This document shows positions 20,091 to 28,969 of a stretch of 64,000 nucleotides of DNA, piece by piece. The notes beneath the pieces were generated by a model, which worked only from the letters and a program-made list of their open reading frames with translations, ran no database searches and was not told the origin of the DNA. This DNA comes from Streptomyces sp. ISL-43 (GTDB lineage Bacteria > Actinomycetota > Actinomycetes > Streptomycetales > Streptomycetaceae): contig NZ_JAGGOT010000075.1 of the NCBI RefSeq assembly GCF_018614195.1, positions 1 to 64,000 of the forward strand, in the 5' to 3' direction. The translations under genes and the position numbers were made by a program. Every line of letters starts with the position of its first letter. The stretch's first letter is position 1.

Positions 20091-20905
20091 ACCTTCCAGT
20101 CCAGCGGGGTGTTGAGGTTGAGGTTGCCCTTCTTGACCCACACGCGCTGCGCGGTGTCGACGCGGCTGGTGTCGCTGTGCGCCTCTTCCTGCTTCATCGC
20201 CCAGACGCGGGCGTCGAGGAAGGCGTTGAGCCAGGTGGTCTCGTTGCCGCCCTGGGACGGGGGCTTGGCCTTGGAGAGGGCGCGCTTGCGGATGTTGCGG
20301 AAGCTTGTGGAGTCGGTGCCGTCACCGTGCATGACGATGGCGTCGTAGTAGATGAACTGACCGAGCACGCCGACCTTGTCGGACTTGCCCTGGCCCACGG
20401 CCGGGTTGAAGTAGACGCGGTCGCGCTCGTGGTCCTGGGCCTTCTTGAATTCGGGGTCGGAGGCCGCCTTGACCCAGTCCTTGGTGAAGTTGGGGTCGAG
20501 GCCGGCGTGCGAGTCACTGCCGTCGACCTTCTTCAGCGCCGGGAGGTACTTGGCGAGCACGTTGCCCGGCTTGACGCTCGTGTAGTACTGCACGAGTTCG
20601 AGCATGTCGTGGGTGCCGGAACAGAAGCCGATGATGCCCGCCGTGTAGCCGCGGCCGTCGCCTATGTCCTCGATGTACTTGTACTGCGCCTTCCAGTTCA
20701 GCGAGGAGTTCTCGGCGCTGGAGACGATCTGCATCGCGATGTCCTTCTTCACCGGATCGTCGAGCCCGACGGCGGCGGCCGCCGACACCCGTGCGGCGGG
20801 GGCGGCTTCGGGAGCCGCCGTCGCGTGGGCGGTGACCGGTACGGCGAGAAGGGCAGTGCCGAGCAGGGCACTGACGGCGAGTCGCTTGCGGTGGGGGGTG
20901 AACAC
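20063..20905 (-). CDS. csnA: secreted GH46 endo-chitosanase
   Basis: This 280-residue protein is very close to the well-known GH46 chitosanases of Streptomyces. A signal peptide (residues 1-29, ending VTAHATA) and a short propeptide-like stretch precede the mature domain beginning GLDDPVKKDIAMQIVSSAE. The catalytic acid Glu65 (in SSAENSSLNW) and base Asp83 (in EDIGDGRGYT) are both present and correctly spaced. It hydrolyses chitosan outside the cell. Upstream lies an imperfect palindrome (20945-20959) resembling chitosan-responsive operators. The gene is alone on its strand. Confidence 0.95.
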   Translation of the reverse strand: MFTPHRKRLAVSALLGTALLAVPVTAHATAAPEAAPAARVSAAAAVGLDDPVKKDIAMQIVSSAENSSLNWKAQYKYIEDIGDGRGYTAGIIGFCSGTHDMLELVQYYTSVKPGNVLAKYLPALKKVDGSDSHAGLDPNFTKDWVKAASDPEFKKAQDHERDRVYFNPAVGQGKSDKVGVLGQFIYYDAIVMHGDGTDSTSFRNIRKRALSKAKPPSQGGNETTWLNAFLDARVWAMKQEEAHSDTSRVDTAQRVWVKKGNLNLNTPLDWKVYGDPFHIG

Positions 20906-20944
20906 TGGGCCTCCATAAGGGAGTTGCTGCTCCGGCGTCTTCGT

Positions 20945-20959
20945 TAGGAAACTTTACTA
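20945..20959 (-). promoter_or_regulatory. imperfect palindrome upstream of the chitosanase gene, probable operator
   Basis: TAGGAAACTTTACTA (+ strand) lies 40 bp upstream of the chitosanase start. It resembles the AGGAAA-x-TTTCCT palindrome that I recall as the operator of the ROK-family repressor CsnR of streptomycete chitosanase genes, with one mismatch in the right arm. The regulator gene is not in this window. Confidence 0.55.
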
Positions 20960-21077
20960 CCAGAGATCTCACGACCTCAAGCCCCCGGAACCGACCACTC
21001 TGACCCGGGGCCGCGTTCGGCGAGACGCGGGCGGCGTTCGGTTGCGGCGGGTCGGGGTGGGGGCTGGGGTTGGGGCT

Positions 21078-22254
21078 GGGGTTGGCCTGCGCTGCGAGCT
21101 GCTCGGTGGCTTCGATGGCTGGGCGGGGGCGTCGGGTTGGCGGGGCACCGAGTCGGGTGGGGCTTTGACGGTTTCCGGTGGGCGTCCCGGTAGTCCAGTG
21201 TCCTTCCGTGCCGGGCCGGCCCCTCAAGGGCGCTCCTTCGTCGCGTCGCTTCGCGATGGCCTTCGGCCCCCCTTGACCGACCGTCCCGTCCCGGAACAAC
21301 ACAAGACTTCCGGGATCCCCCGGGGGATGGCCGGGGGGATGGACGTGGAGGGACGGCCGGATCAGAGACCGAGACGCCCGGTTCCGCCGGTCAGCCGGAG
21401 TTCTGACGGTCGGGAGAGGCCAGCCGGTCAGGGATGGGGGCGCGGGGCGAGCCGACCATCCAGCCAGGGCCCGCCGCACCCCTTCCCGGTGCTCCGCCCG
21501 CCCAACACCCATCAATGGACGACCAGATCCCCATCCGGGGCGTTGAGGCGCGTCAGATCGCTACACAGTCGCTCTCGGCATAGCGTCCGACGGCCGTCTG
21601 GGGCTGGACATAAGCCGCCGACCCTTCGGAAAGTGCCTGATGTCGTCCAGCGACGATCCCTTCGTCCATAGCGACGGAGAACTGATCCTTTGACCCTCAG
21701 ATGGTCGCCAACCCGGAACAAAAGGGACTATCTGATGGTCGTGGAGGGATCCGGCCCGCAGTCGCGTAGCCACAGGGGCAAATAGAGGTCATAGGCGGCC
21801 CATATCCGGCAACGGCCACAGGCAGGCCGCAGTCGCGTCGCGACAGAGGCAAAATACTGCCCCTGGGCGGCTTGTATCCGGCAAGGGCCACAGACGGGGG
21901 CCGGACGCTAAGCCGAGAGGAACTGTGTAGCGATCTGAGGCGCCTCAAAGCCCCAGACGGGCCACACCAACAAGGCCGCCCCTCCACGTCCATCCCCCGG
22001 GCCATCCCCCGGGGGGATCCCGGAAGTCTTGTGTTGTTCCGGGACGGGACGGTCGGTCAAGGGGGGCCGAAGGCCATCGCGAAGCGACGCGACGAAGGAG
22101 CGCCCTTGAGGGACCGGCCCGGCACGGAAGGACACTGGACTACCGGGATCCCCCCGGCACCCATCAACGCCCCACCCGACTCGGTGCCCGGCCAGCCCGA
22201 CACCCCCGCCCAACCGTCAAAGCCCCCGACCCGCCCGCAGCACAGGCCAACCCC
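21078..22254. repeat. large imperfect inverted repeat, 1.2 kb, no convincing gene
   Basis: The outer arms 21078-21357 and 21974-22254 are inverted copies. Within them about 21185-21350 pairs with the reverse complement of about 21980-22150 at roughly 97 percent identity (one substitution and small G/C-run length changes in what I compared). Inner arms (21541-21618 against about 21880-21950) also pair but less well. The left half has about 185 bp between outer and inner arm that the right half lacks. Short ORFs occur on both strands but have no codon pattern I trust. It could be an old composite mobile element, a MITE-like repeat or a structured RNA. Confidence 0.75.
21753..21896 (-). repeat. 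two-copy tandem repeat of about 72 bp inside the inverted repeat
   Basis: Two direct copies start at 21753 and 21825; landmark words GCAGTCGCGT and TATCCGGCAA recur 71-72 bp apart. The copies differ at several positions, so the duplication is not recent. They lie near the centre of the large inverted repeat. Confidence 0.65.
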
Positions 22255-22306
22255 CGACCCCGCCCCGCCCTGCGGCCGGTCGAACTGCGTCTACGAAAGG
22301 CCTCGT

Positions 22307-22990
22307 TCAGCCCGCGGAGCGATCCGCGGAGCCATTCGTCAAGCGATCCGCCGAGCCATCCGCCGAGCGGGACAGCCTGGTCTCCAGGCCACGCTTCGCC
22401 TCCGGCCATTCCGGGCGCGTGATGCTGTACACCGCCGTGTCCCGGATCCAGCCGTCCCGCATGACCATGTGGTGGCGCAGCACGCCCTCGTGGGTCGCGC
22501 CCAGCCGTAGGATCGCGGCCCGCGACTTGGCGTTGCGCACGTCCGTCAGCAGCTCGACCCGGTTCATCCCCATCGCCTCGAAGGCGTGCGTCAGCATCAG
22601 CAGCTTCGCCTCCGTGTTGGCGCCGCTGCGCTGCGAGGACTCCGCGAGGAAGGTCCAGCCGATCTCCAGCCGCCGGTTCGCGGTGTTGATCACCATCAGC
22701 CGGGTCGAGCCGAGGACCCGTCCCGTCGCCGCGTCCACCGTCGCGTACGGGATCTGCGTGCCCTCCTCCCGCGCCGCGACCGCGTCTTCGATGAAGCCCC
22801 GCACGTCGTCCGGGTGCGGGACCATCGTCACCGCGAGCTCCCACAGGCTGCCGTCGCGGACCGCTTCGCAGAGCCCGTCGTGGTGGCGGGGCTCCAGCGG
22901 CTCCAGCCGTACCCGCTTCCCGACCAGCTCGGCGGTCGCCGCGGTCATCGCCGTACCCGCCGCCGTCATCTCCGTCGCCGCCTGCTCCAT
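22307..22990 (-). CDS. GNAT-family N-acetyltransferase with repeat-rich C-terminal tail
   Basis: A 227-residue protein starting MEQAATEMTAAG at 22990. The RimJ/RimL-type acetyltransferase domain spans about 25-195: VRLEPLEPRHHDGLCEAV, the acetyl-CoA-binding region EIGWTFLAESSQRSGANTEAK, and MGMNRVELLTDVRNAKSRAAI. The last 25 residues repeat Ser-Ala-Asp (SADGSADRLTNGSADRS) and come from a GC-rich DNA repeat next to the large inverted repeat. The acceptor is unknown. It is followed at 69 bp by a TetR gene on the same strand. Confidence 0.83.
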   Translation of the reverse strand: MEQAATEMTAAGTAMTAATAELVGKRVRLEPLEPRHHDGLCEAVRDGSLWELAVTMVPHPDDVRGFIEDAVAAREEGTQIPYATVDAATGRVLGSTRLMVINTANRRLEIGWTFLAESSQRSGANTEAKLLMLTHAFEAMGMNRVELLTDVRNAKSRAAILRLGATHEGVLRHHMVMRDGWIRDTAVYSITRPEWPEAKRGLETRLSRSADGSADRLTNGSADRSAG

Positions 22991-23059
22991 GCCTGACCTG
23001 CCCGTTCCCGTGTTCCGTGTTCCGTGCAATTTCCACAACGCTGCACCGACAGGCGGACC

Positions 23060-23653
23060 TTACCCGGCGTCGACGATCAGCCCCACCAGGATTTCCATCG
23101 CCGCCGCCATGTCCACGTCCCCGTCGTAGAGCCACTGGACCTGCAGCCCGTCCAGCGCGGCGATCGCGAGGGCCGCCACCGCCACCGCGTCGAGTTCCGG
23201 CCGCACCCGCCCCTGGGCCTGGAGCGTGCGGAGGTTGTGCGCGATGAGCTCGCGGGTGGCGGCGTACCGCTCGGCGAAGTGCGTCTGCAGCGGGTGCCCG
23301 GGGTCGGTCGCGGACATCGAGAGGCTCGCGTAGAGGCGTACGAGTCCGGGCTCGCGCACGTTGTCCCGCGCGATCTCGGCGAGCGCGCCGAGCGCGTGGC
23401 CGCGATGGCGTTCGACCGCGGCCGCGACGGAGTTCTCGTCGCGCTGCGCGAGGACGGCGAGCAACAGTCCCTCGCGGGAGCCGAAATAGTGCAGCACCCC
23501 CGCCTCGGAGAGGCCGACCCGGTCGGCTATGTCCTTCAACGACGTTCGGTCGCCCTGTTCGGCGAAGACCGCCAGTGCGGCACGCAGGATCTCCGCGCGC
23601 CGGGCGATGCCTTTGGCGTAGGGACCGCGGGTCTTCCTGTTCGCACCGTCCAT
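23060..23653 (-). CDS. TetR-family transcriptional regulator
   Basis: A 197-residue protein: a TetR HTH (residues 15-65: RRAEILRAALAVFAEQGDRTSLKDIADRVGLSEAGVLHYFGSREGLL) and a helical ligand-binding domain with the C-terminal TetR_C pattern VAALAIAALDGLQVQWLYDGD. It is encoded divergently, 70 bp from the MFS/ABC transporter operon, which it probably represses. The intergenic DNA contains CCTAGTGATGTAAGG (about 23663-23677), a possible operator. Confidence 0.9.
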   Translation of the reverse strand: MDGANRKTRGPYAKGIARRAEILRAALAVFAEQGDRTSLKDIADRVGLSEAGVLHYFGSREGLLLAVLAQRDENSVAAAVERHRGHALGALAEIARDNVREPGLVRLYASLSMSATDPGHPLQTHFAERYAATRELIAHNLRTLQAQGRVRPELDAVAVAALAIAALDGLQVQWLYDGDVDMAAAMEILVGLIVDAG

Positions 23654-23723
23654 CCCGCGAAACCCTAGTGATGTAAGGCTTTTGCGTCTACGCTCGCGCG
23701 GCCGGTGGACCCGAGGGGGGCGG

Positions 23724-26075
23724 ATGACGTCACGGACAGCACGGCGGGCACGGCGAGCGGAGCGGGCGCGCGAGGCGGGATCCGCGCACCCGGGGGTTCA
23801 GTCGCTGAGCGGCGGACTGCGCACCGGCGGCGGCCGGTCCGTCTTCTACGTGCTCCTCGCGCTGGTCGCCTTCGACGAGTTGGAGTCCGCCACCCTCGCC
23901 GTCCTGGCCCCCGACATCCGCGACACCTTCGGGGTCGACGACGGGGTGATGGTGTTCGTCGGCTCCGCCGCCGGGGCGTTCATCGTGCTCGGCATGGTTC
24001 CCCTCGGCTGGCTCGCCGACCGGATGCGGCGGGGCAGGCTGCTGGGGTGGGCCGGGCTCGGATTCGCCGGGATGGTGGCGGCGTCCGGGGCCGCCGGCAA
24101 CGTCTTCCTCTTCTTCCTCGCCCGCTTCGGCGCCGGCGTGGCCCGCTCCAGCACCATCCCGGCCGGCTCCACCCTCATCGCCGACACCTACCCCATCTCC
24201 GTGCGCGGCCGGCTCGCCGCCGCCCAGGGCATGGGCACCCGGGCCGCCGCCGTGCTCAGTCCGCTCGCGGCGGGTTCGATCGCCGCCTGGGCGGGTGGGG
24301 ACGCCGGCTGGCGCTGGGCCTTCCTCGCGCTGTCCGTGCCGGCCGCGATCGCCGCCTGCGCCGCCTTCCGGTTACCCGAACCGCCGCGCGGGCAGCACGA
24401 GATGACCGCGGTGCTGGGTGAGGTCGTCACCGACCACCGCCCCGGGCCCGTGTCCACCGAGGCCGCCTTCGCCCGGCTGCTGTCCATCCGGACCCTGCGG
24501 ACTTCGGTGCTCGCCTTCGCGGCGATGGGCTTCGGAATGTTCACCGGGCCGCTGCTGATGAACCTCTTCGCCGCCGACCACTACGGCGCCGACGCGCTGG
24601 AACGCGGCTCGTACGCCACTCTCGGCGCCGTCGCCTCGCTCGCCGCGCTGCCGCTCGTCGGCCGCCGCTACGACCGCCTCTACCAGGACGATCCCGCCCG
24701 CGCGCTGCGCCTGGTCGGCGCCCTGCTGGTGCCGGCCGCGCTGCTGCTGCCGGTGCAGTACGCGATGCCGAGCCTGCTCTGGTTCACGGTGGCCGGAATC
24801 CCGGGCGCGGTGCTGGTCACCGTCTCGTTCACCATGGTCACGCCCGTCCTGCAGTCGGTGGCCCCGTACCGGCTGCGCGGGCTGGGTGCGGCGCTCGGCG
24901 GGATCTACGTGTTCTTCGTCGGCGCGACCGGCGGCGCTCTGCTCGCCGCGCTGCTGCAGAGCGCCTTCGGGCCGCGGGTCGCGGTGCTGGCGGTGGCGAT
25001 GCCCGCGACGCTGGCCGGCGGACTGCTCCTGATGCGCGGATCGGCCTACATCCGGGAGGACTTGGAGCGGGTCGGCGCGGAGCTCCGCGAGGAGCGGGCG
25101 GAGCGGGACCGGCAGACGGCGGCGCCGGGGTCGGTACCGCTGCTCCAGGTGAGCGGTGTGGAGTTCGGCTACGGGCCGGTGCGGGTGCTGTTCGACGTGG
25201 AGCTGGAGGTGCGGCGCGGCGAGGTGCTGGCGCTCCTGGGGACGAACGGGAGCGGCAAATCCTCACTGTTGAGGGTGGTTTCGGGGCTCGGGACGCCGTC
25301 GGGCGGGGTGGTCCGGCTGGCGGGGACCACGATCACCTACGCGTCGCCGGAGCAGCGCTCCCGGCTCGGCGTGGTGCTCATGCCCGGCGGCAAGGGGGTG
25401 TTCGGCGGACTGACGGTGCGCCAGAACCTGCGGGCGGCCGCCCATCTGTACCGGTCCGACCCGGCGGACCGGGCGCGGCGGATCGAACGGGCCCTCGGCC
25501 ATGTCCCCGCGATCGCGGGCCGGCCGGATGCCCTGGCGGGCTCGCTCTCGGGCGGTCTGCAGCAGCAATTGGCCCTGGCCATGGCCCTGGTGCACGACAT
25601 CGAGGTGCTGTTGCTGGACGAGCTGACGCTCGGACTGTCGCCCGCCGCCGCGCAGGAGGTCCTGGAGGTGGTACGGGGGCTCAAGGCCGCCGGGGTCACG
25701 ATGGTGATCGTCGAGCAGTCGGTGGACCGCGCGCTCCAGGTCGCCGACCGGGCCGTGTTCCTGGAGAAGGGCCGGGTCCGCTTCTCCGGCCCGGCCGGGT
25801 CGCTGCGCGGCCGGGAGGACCTGCTCCGCTCGGTCTTCCTCGGCAGCGCTGCCGGACCCTTCGGCGACGCCGTGGAGTCCCCCATCGACGCCCCGGAGTC
25901 CTTCGCCGCGGGCCCGGAGTCCCCCGCCGCCGGCCCCGCGACGGACGCGGGCGCGGTCCCCGGGGCGGCCCCAGGCGTCACCCCACCGGTGGACTCCGGC
26001 TCCACCCCGTCCGCCGACCCCGACTCCACCCCGCCGGCGGGCGCGGGTCGGCGGCGCGAGGGGGGTGTCCGTTGA
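23724..26075 (+). CDS. MFS transporter fused to a LivF-type ABC ATPase
   Basis: This 783-residue protein joins two transporter types. Residues 25-450 form a major-facilitator domain of about twelve helices (first helix SVFYVLLALVAFDELESATLAVL; GWLADRMRRGRLLGW is the MFS loop motif). Residues 470-700 form an ABC ATPase with Walker A GTNGSGKSSLLRV, signature SLSGGLQQQLALAMALV and Walker B EVLLLDELTLGLSP. This half resembles LivF of branched-chain amino acid uptake. A disordered Pro/Ser/Asp tail follows. The start at 23724 has a G-rich ribosome site. It is the first gene of a three-gene operon with four-base overlaps, opposite TetR. Confidence 0.87.
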   Translation: MTSRTARRARRAERAREAGSAHPGVQSLSGGLRTGGGRSVFYVLLALVAFDELESATLAVLAPDIRDTFGVDDGVMVFVGSAAGAFIVLGMVPLGWLADRMRRGRLLGWAGLGFAGMVAASGAAGNVFLFFLARFGAGVARSSTIPAGSTLIADTYPISVRGRLAAAQGMGTRAAAVLSPLAAGSIAAWAGGDAGWRWAFLALSVPAAIAACAAFRLPEPPRGQHEMTAVLGEVVTDHRPGPVSTEAAFARLLSIRTLRTSVLAFAAMGFGMFTGPLLMNLFAADHYGADALERGSYATLGAVASLAALPLVGRRYDRLYQDDPARALRLVGALLVPAALLLPVQYAMPSLLWFTVAGIPGAVLVTVSFTMVTPVLQSVAPYRLRGLGAALGGIYVFFVGATGGALLAALLQSAFGPRVAVLAVAMPATLAGGLLLMRGSAYIREDLERVGAELREERAERDRQTAAPGSVPLLQVSGVEFGYGPVRVLFDVELEVRRGEVLALLGTNGSGKSSLLRVVSGLGTPSGGVVRLAGTTITYASPEQRSRLGVVLMPGGKGVFGGLTVRQNLRAAAHLYRSDPADRARRIERALGHVPAIAGRPDALAGSLSGGLQQQLALAMALVHDIEVLLLDELTLGLSPAAAQEVLEVVRGLKAAGVTMVIVEQSVDRALQVADRAVFLEKGRVRFSGPAGSLRGREDLLRSVFLGSAAGPFGDAVESPIDAPESFAAGPESPAAGPATDAGAVPGAAPGVTPPVDSGSTPSADPDSTPPAGAGRRREGGVR

Positions 26076-28969
26076 ACTTCGCCACGCCGCAGTTGCTGTT
26101 CGACGGGCTCGTCGGCGGACTGGTCACCGGACTGCTCGCCGTCTCCGTCGTGCTCGTCCACCGCTCCACTCGGGTGGTCAACTTCGCCGCCGCCGCGATG
26201 GGCCTGGTCGGCTCCGCCCTCCTCGCGCTGCTGACCGTCCGCTACCACGTCCCCTACGCTGTCGCGCTCCCCCTGGCCCTGCTTGCCGGCACGGCCTTCG
26301 GCGCCGCCGTCGAACTGTCCGTCATCCGGCGCCTGTTCACGGCGCCCCGGGTCATCGTGCTGGTGGCCACCATCGGTGTGGCCCAGCTCGCGCTGGTGAT
26401 CGCCGCCTCCTACCCCTCGCTCGACGGGGGCCACGCGGGAGCCGCCCCGCGCTATCCGCTCCCCTTCACCGGCACCTGGTCCCCGCTGCCCGGACTCACG
26501 CTCGGAGCGGCCCAGTTGGCCGCCATCGCCGCCGTGCCGCCCGTCGCGCTCGGCCTCGGTGCCCTGCTCACCCGGACCTCCTTCGGGCTGGCCGTGCGCG
26601 CCGCCGCCGACCGGCCCGAGCTGGCCCGGCTGCACGGCATCAGCCCGAAGCTCGCCTCCACGCTGGTCTGGGCCGCGGCCGGGTTCCTCGCCGCCCTCGC
26701 CATGATCCTGGTCGCCGGGCAGCAGGGCTCCGCGGTCGAGCTCGCGCGGATCGGCCCGCAGACACTGCTCCGCGCCCTGGCCGCCGCCGCCCTCGCCCGC
26801 CTGGTGTCGATCCCCGTCGCGCTCGGCGCCGGGGTGGCCATCGGGGTCGGCGAGGCGCTGGTCCGCTTCCACACCCTGGGCCAACCAGGCCTGACCGACC
26901 TGCTGTTGCTCGCGATCGTCCTCGCCGCCTCACTGCGCGGGGGCGGCCGGGCCTCGCGGACCGCCGACCGCGAGGCCGGCGCCGTGTGGACGCACTCCTA
27001 CACCCCGCGCGTGCGGCCGGTACCGCCCGCACTGCGCCGGCTCTGGTGGGTGCGCCACCTCGGGAAGGCCGGGCCGCTGCTGCTCTGCGCGGCCGGGATC
27101 ACCCTCCCGCTGGCCGTCACCCAGCCTTCGCGGATCCTGCTGTGGACGACGGCACTGGCCATGGCCGTCTGCGCCGCCTCGCTGACCGTGACCACCGGCT
27201 GGGCCGGTCAACTCTCGCTCGGTCAGATGGCCTTGGCCGGGATCGGGGCACTGACCGCCGCCACCCTGCACCGGGGCGTCAGCCTCGACCTCGGACCGCT
27301 CGGGGTGCTCGCGCTGCGCGGCACGGTGCTCCCGGTCGCCATCCTCCTCGCGGCCACGGCGACAGCGGTCATCTCCGTCCTGCTGGCACTGGCGGTCGGC
27401 TCGGGCACGGCCCGCTCGCGCGGCCTCGGAGCCGCCGCGGCGACCTTCGCCTTCGCGGTCGCGGCCGAGCAGTACCTGTACCGCCGGCCCTTCCTGAGCG
27501 GGGAGTTCGGCCAGTCGGTGCCGCTGCCCCGGACCACCTTCCTCGGCCTCGACATCACCGCGCCCCGCACCTACTACTACGTGGTCCTGACCGTGCTGGT
27601 GCTCGTGCTCGGGCTCCTCGCCCGGCTGCGCCGCACCGCCACCGGGCGGGCCGTGATCGCGGTGCGCGACAACCCGGACGCGGCAGCCGCCTGGGCGGTG
27701 GCGCCCGTGCGGACCACCCTGCGGGCCTTCGCGCTCGCGGGTTTCACTGCCGGCGTGGGCGGGGCGCTGCTCGCCGGGGCCGTGCAGTCGATCCCCTGGT
27801 CGGACCGGTTCTTCCTGAGCGGCGACTCCCTGCTGCTGGTCTCGGTGGCGGTGATCGGCGGCCTGGGCTCCCCGACCGGCCCGGTGCTGGGAGCCGCCTG
27901 GCTGACCGGGGTGCCCGCGCTGTTCCCGGACAGCGCGGTGGCTCCGATGCTGACCAGCTCCTTGGGGCTGCTGGTGCTGCTGATGTACTTCCCGGGAGGC
28001 CTGGCCCAGCTGGGGCACGGGGTACGGGACGCCCTCCTGAGCTGGGCCGAGCGCCGGCATCCGGCGGAGCCGGGGCCGCCGCTGCGGACCGCCGGGGCGC
28101 TGGGCGACGTACGGGAACCCGCGCGGGCTCGGCTCACCGCGCCGGCCCCCGCTCCGGCCGGACCACCCCTCTTGGCGGTGGCGGGTATCCGGGTCCGCTT
28201 CGGCGGGATCACCGCCGTCGACGGGGTAGGCCTGGAGGTCCGGGCCGGCGAGAGCGTCGGGCTCATCGGCTCCAACGGCGCCGGCAAGTCGACACTGATG
28301 GACGCGATCGGCGGATTCACCCACGCCGAGGGCACGGTCACCCTCGCCGGCCGGGACCTGTCCGGCCTCTCCCCCGCCCGCCGGGCTCGCGCGGGACTCG
28401 GCCGCGCGTTCCAAAATGCCTCGCTCTTCCCTGAGTTGACGGTGCGCGAAGCCGTGTGCGTCGCGGTCAGGGGCCGGCCCGGCAAGGGTCTCGCGCCCTC
28501 CGAGCGGGCGCTGCGCACCGAGGCCGACGAGCTGATCGGATTCCTCGGCCTCGGCGAGCTGGCCGACGCGCTGGTGGCCGACCTGTCCACCGGCACCCGG
28601 CGCGTCGCGGGACTGGCCGGCATGCTCGCGCTGCGGCCCCGGCTGCTGTGCCTGGACGAGCCGACGGCCGGGCTGGCACAGCGCGAGACGGAGGCCTTCG
28701 GGCCTTTGATCCAGCGGGTCTGCCGGGAGTCCGGGGCCGCGCTCCTGCTCATCGAGCACGACATGCCGCTCGTCATGGGCATCAGCGACCGCGTGTACTG
28801 CCTCGGCGAAGGCCGGGTGATCGCCTCCGGCCCGCCGGAGGCCGTGCGCGCGGACCCGGCCGTGATCGCGAGCTACCTCGGAGGCGGTCCCGAACTCCCC
28901 GCTCGCTCCATGTCAACGGCTGTAGCCGCTAATCCCGTTCCTTCACCACGCTCCCGGAGGGTCCGATGA
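26072..28969 (+). CDS. fused LivH-LivM-LivG ABC transporter (two permeases and an ATPase in one chain)
   Basis: A 965-residue protein starting at a TTG that overlaps the previous stop. Residues 1-290 look like LivH (FDGLVGGLVTGLLAVSVVLVHRSTRVVNFAAAAMG), about 330-650 like LivM (VTTGWAGQLSLGQMALAGIGA; RTATGRAVIAVRDNPDAAAAWAV), and about 710-945 like LivG (Walker A GSNGAGKSTLMDAIGG; LCLDEPTAGL). Normally these are three separate proteins. With the LivF-like half of the previous gene and the lipoprotein that follows, it makes a complete branched-chain amino acid/amide-type uptake system. The substrate is not evident. Confidence 0.88.
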   Translation: MNFATPQLLFDGLVGGLVTGLLAVSVVLVHRSTRVVNFAAAAMGLVGSALLALLTVRYHVPYAVALPLALLAGTAFGAAVELSVIRRLFTAPRVIVLVATIGVAQLALVIAASYPSLDGGHAGAAPRYPLPFTGTWSPLPGLTLGAAQLAAIAAVPPVALGLGALLTRTSFGLAVRAAADRPELARLHGISPKLASTLVWAAAGFLAALAMILVAGQQGSAVELARIGPQTLLRALAAAALARLVSIPVALGAGVAIGVGEALVRFHTLGQPGLTDLLLLAIVLAASLRGGGRASRTADREAGAVWTHSYTPRVRPVPPALRRLWWVRHLGKAGPLLLCAAGITLPLAVTQPSRILLWTTALAMAVCAASLTVTTGWAGQLSLGQMALAGIGALTAATLHRGVSLDLGPLGVLALRGTVLPVAILLAATATAVISVLLALAVGSGTARSRGLGAAAATFAFAVAAEQYLYRRPFLSGEFGQSVPLPRTTFLGLDITAPRTYYYVVLTVLVLVLGLLARLRRTATGRAVIAVRDNPDAAAAWAVAPVRTTLRAFALAGFTAGVGGALLAGAVQSIPWSDRFFLSGDSLLLVSVAVIGGLGSPTGPVLGAAWLTGVPALFPDSAVAPMLTSSLGLLVLLMYFPGGLAQLGHGVRDALLSWAERRHPAEPGPPLRTAGALGDVREPARARLTAPAPAPAGPPLLAVAGIRVRFGGITAVDGVGLEVRAGESVGLIGSNGAGKSTLMDAIGGFTHAEGTVTLAGRDLSGLSPARRARAGLGRAFQNASLFPELTVREAVCVAVRGRPGKGLAPSERALRTEADELIGFLGLGELADALVADLSTGTRRVAGLAGMLALRPRLLCLDEPTAGLAQRETEAFGPLIQRVCRESGAALLLIEHDMPLVMGISDRVYCLGEGRVIASGPPEAVRADPAVIASYLGGGPELPARSMSTAVAANPVPSPRSRRVR

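Noticed and set aside
21697..22005. Minus-strand frame of 102 residues in the inverted repeat, similar to part of the plus-strand frame at 21042-21671
   Set aside because: The similarity follows directly from the inverted DNA repeat. Composition is Arg/Ser/Pro-rich as in random high-GC frames and no ribosome site is present.
22311..22375. GC-rich short repeats at the end of the GNAT gene as a possible CRISPR-like array
   Set aside because: Units are irregular, overlapping and coding (Ser-Ala-Asp); no spacers.
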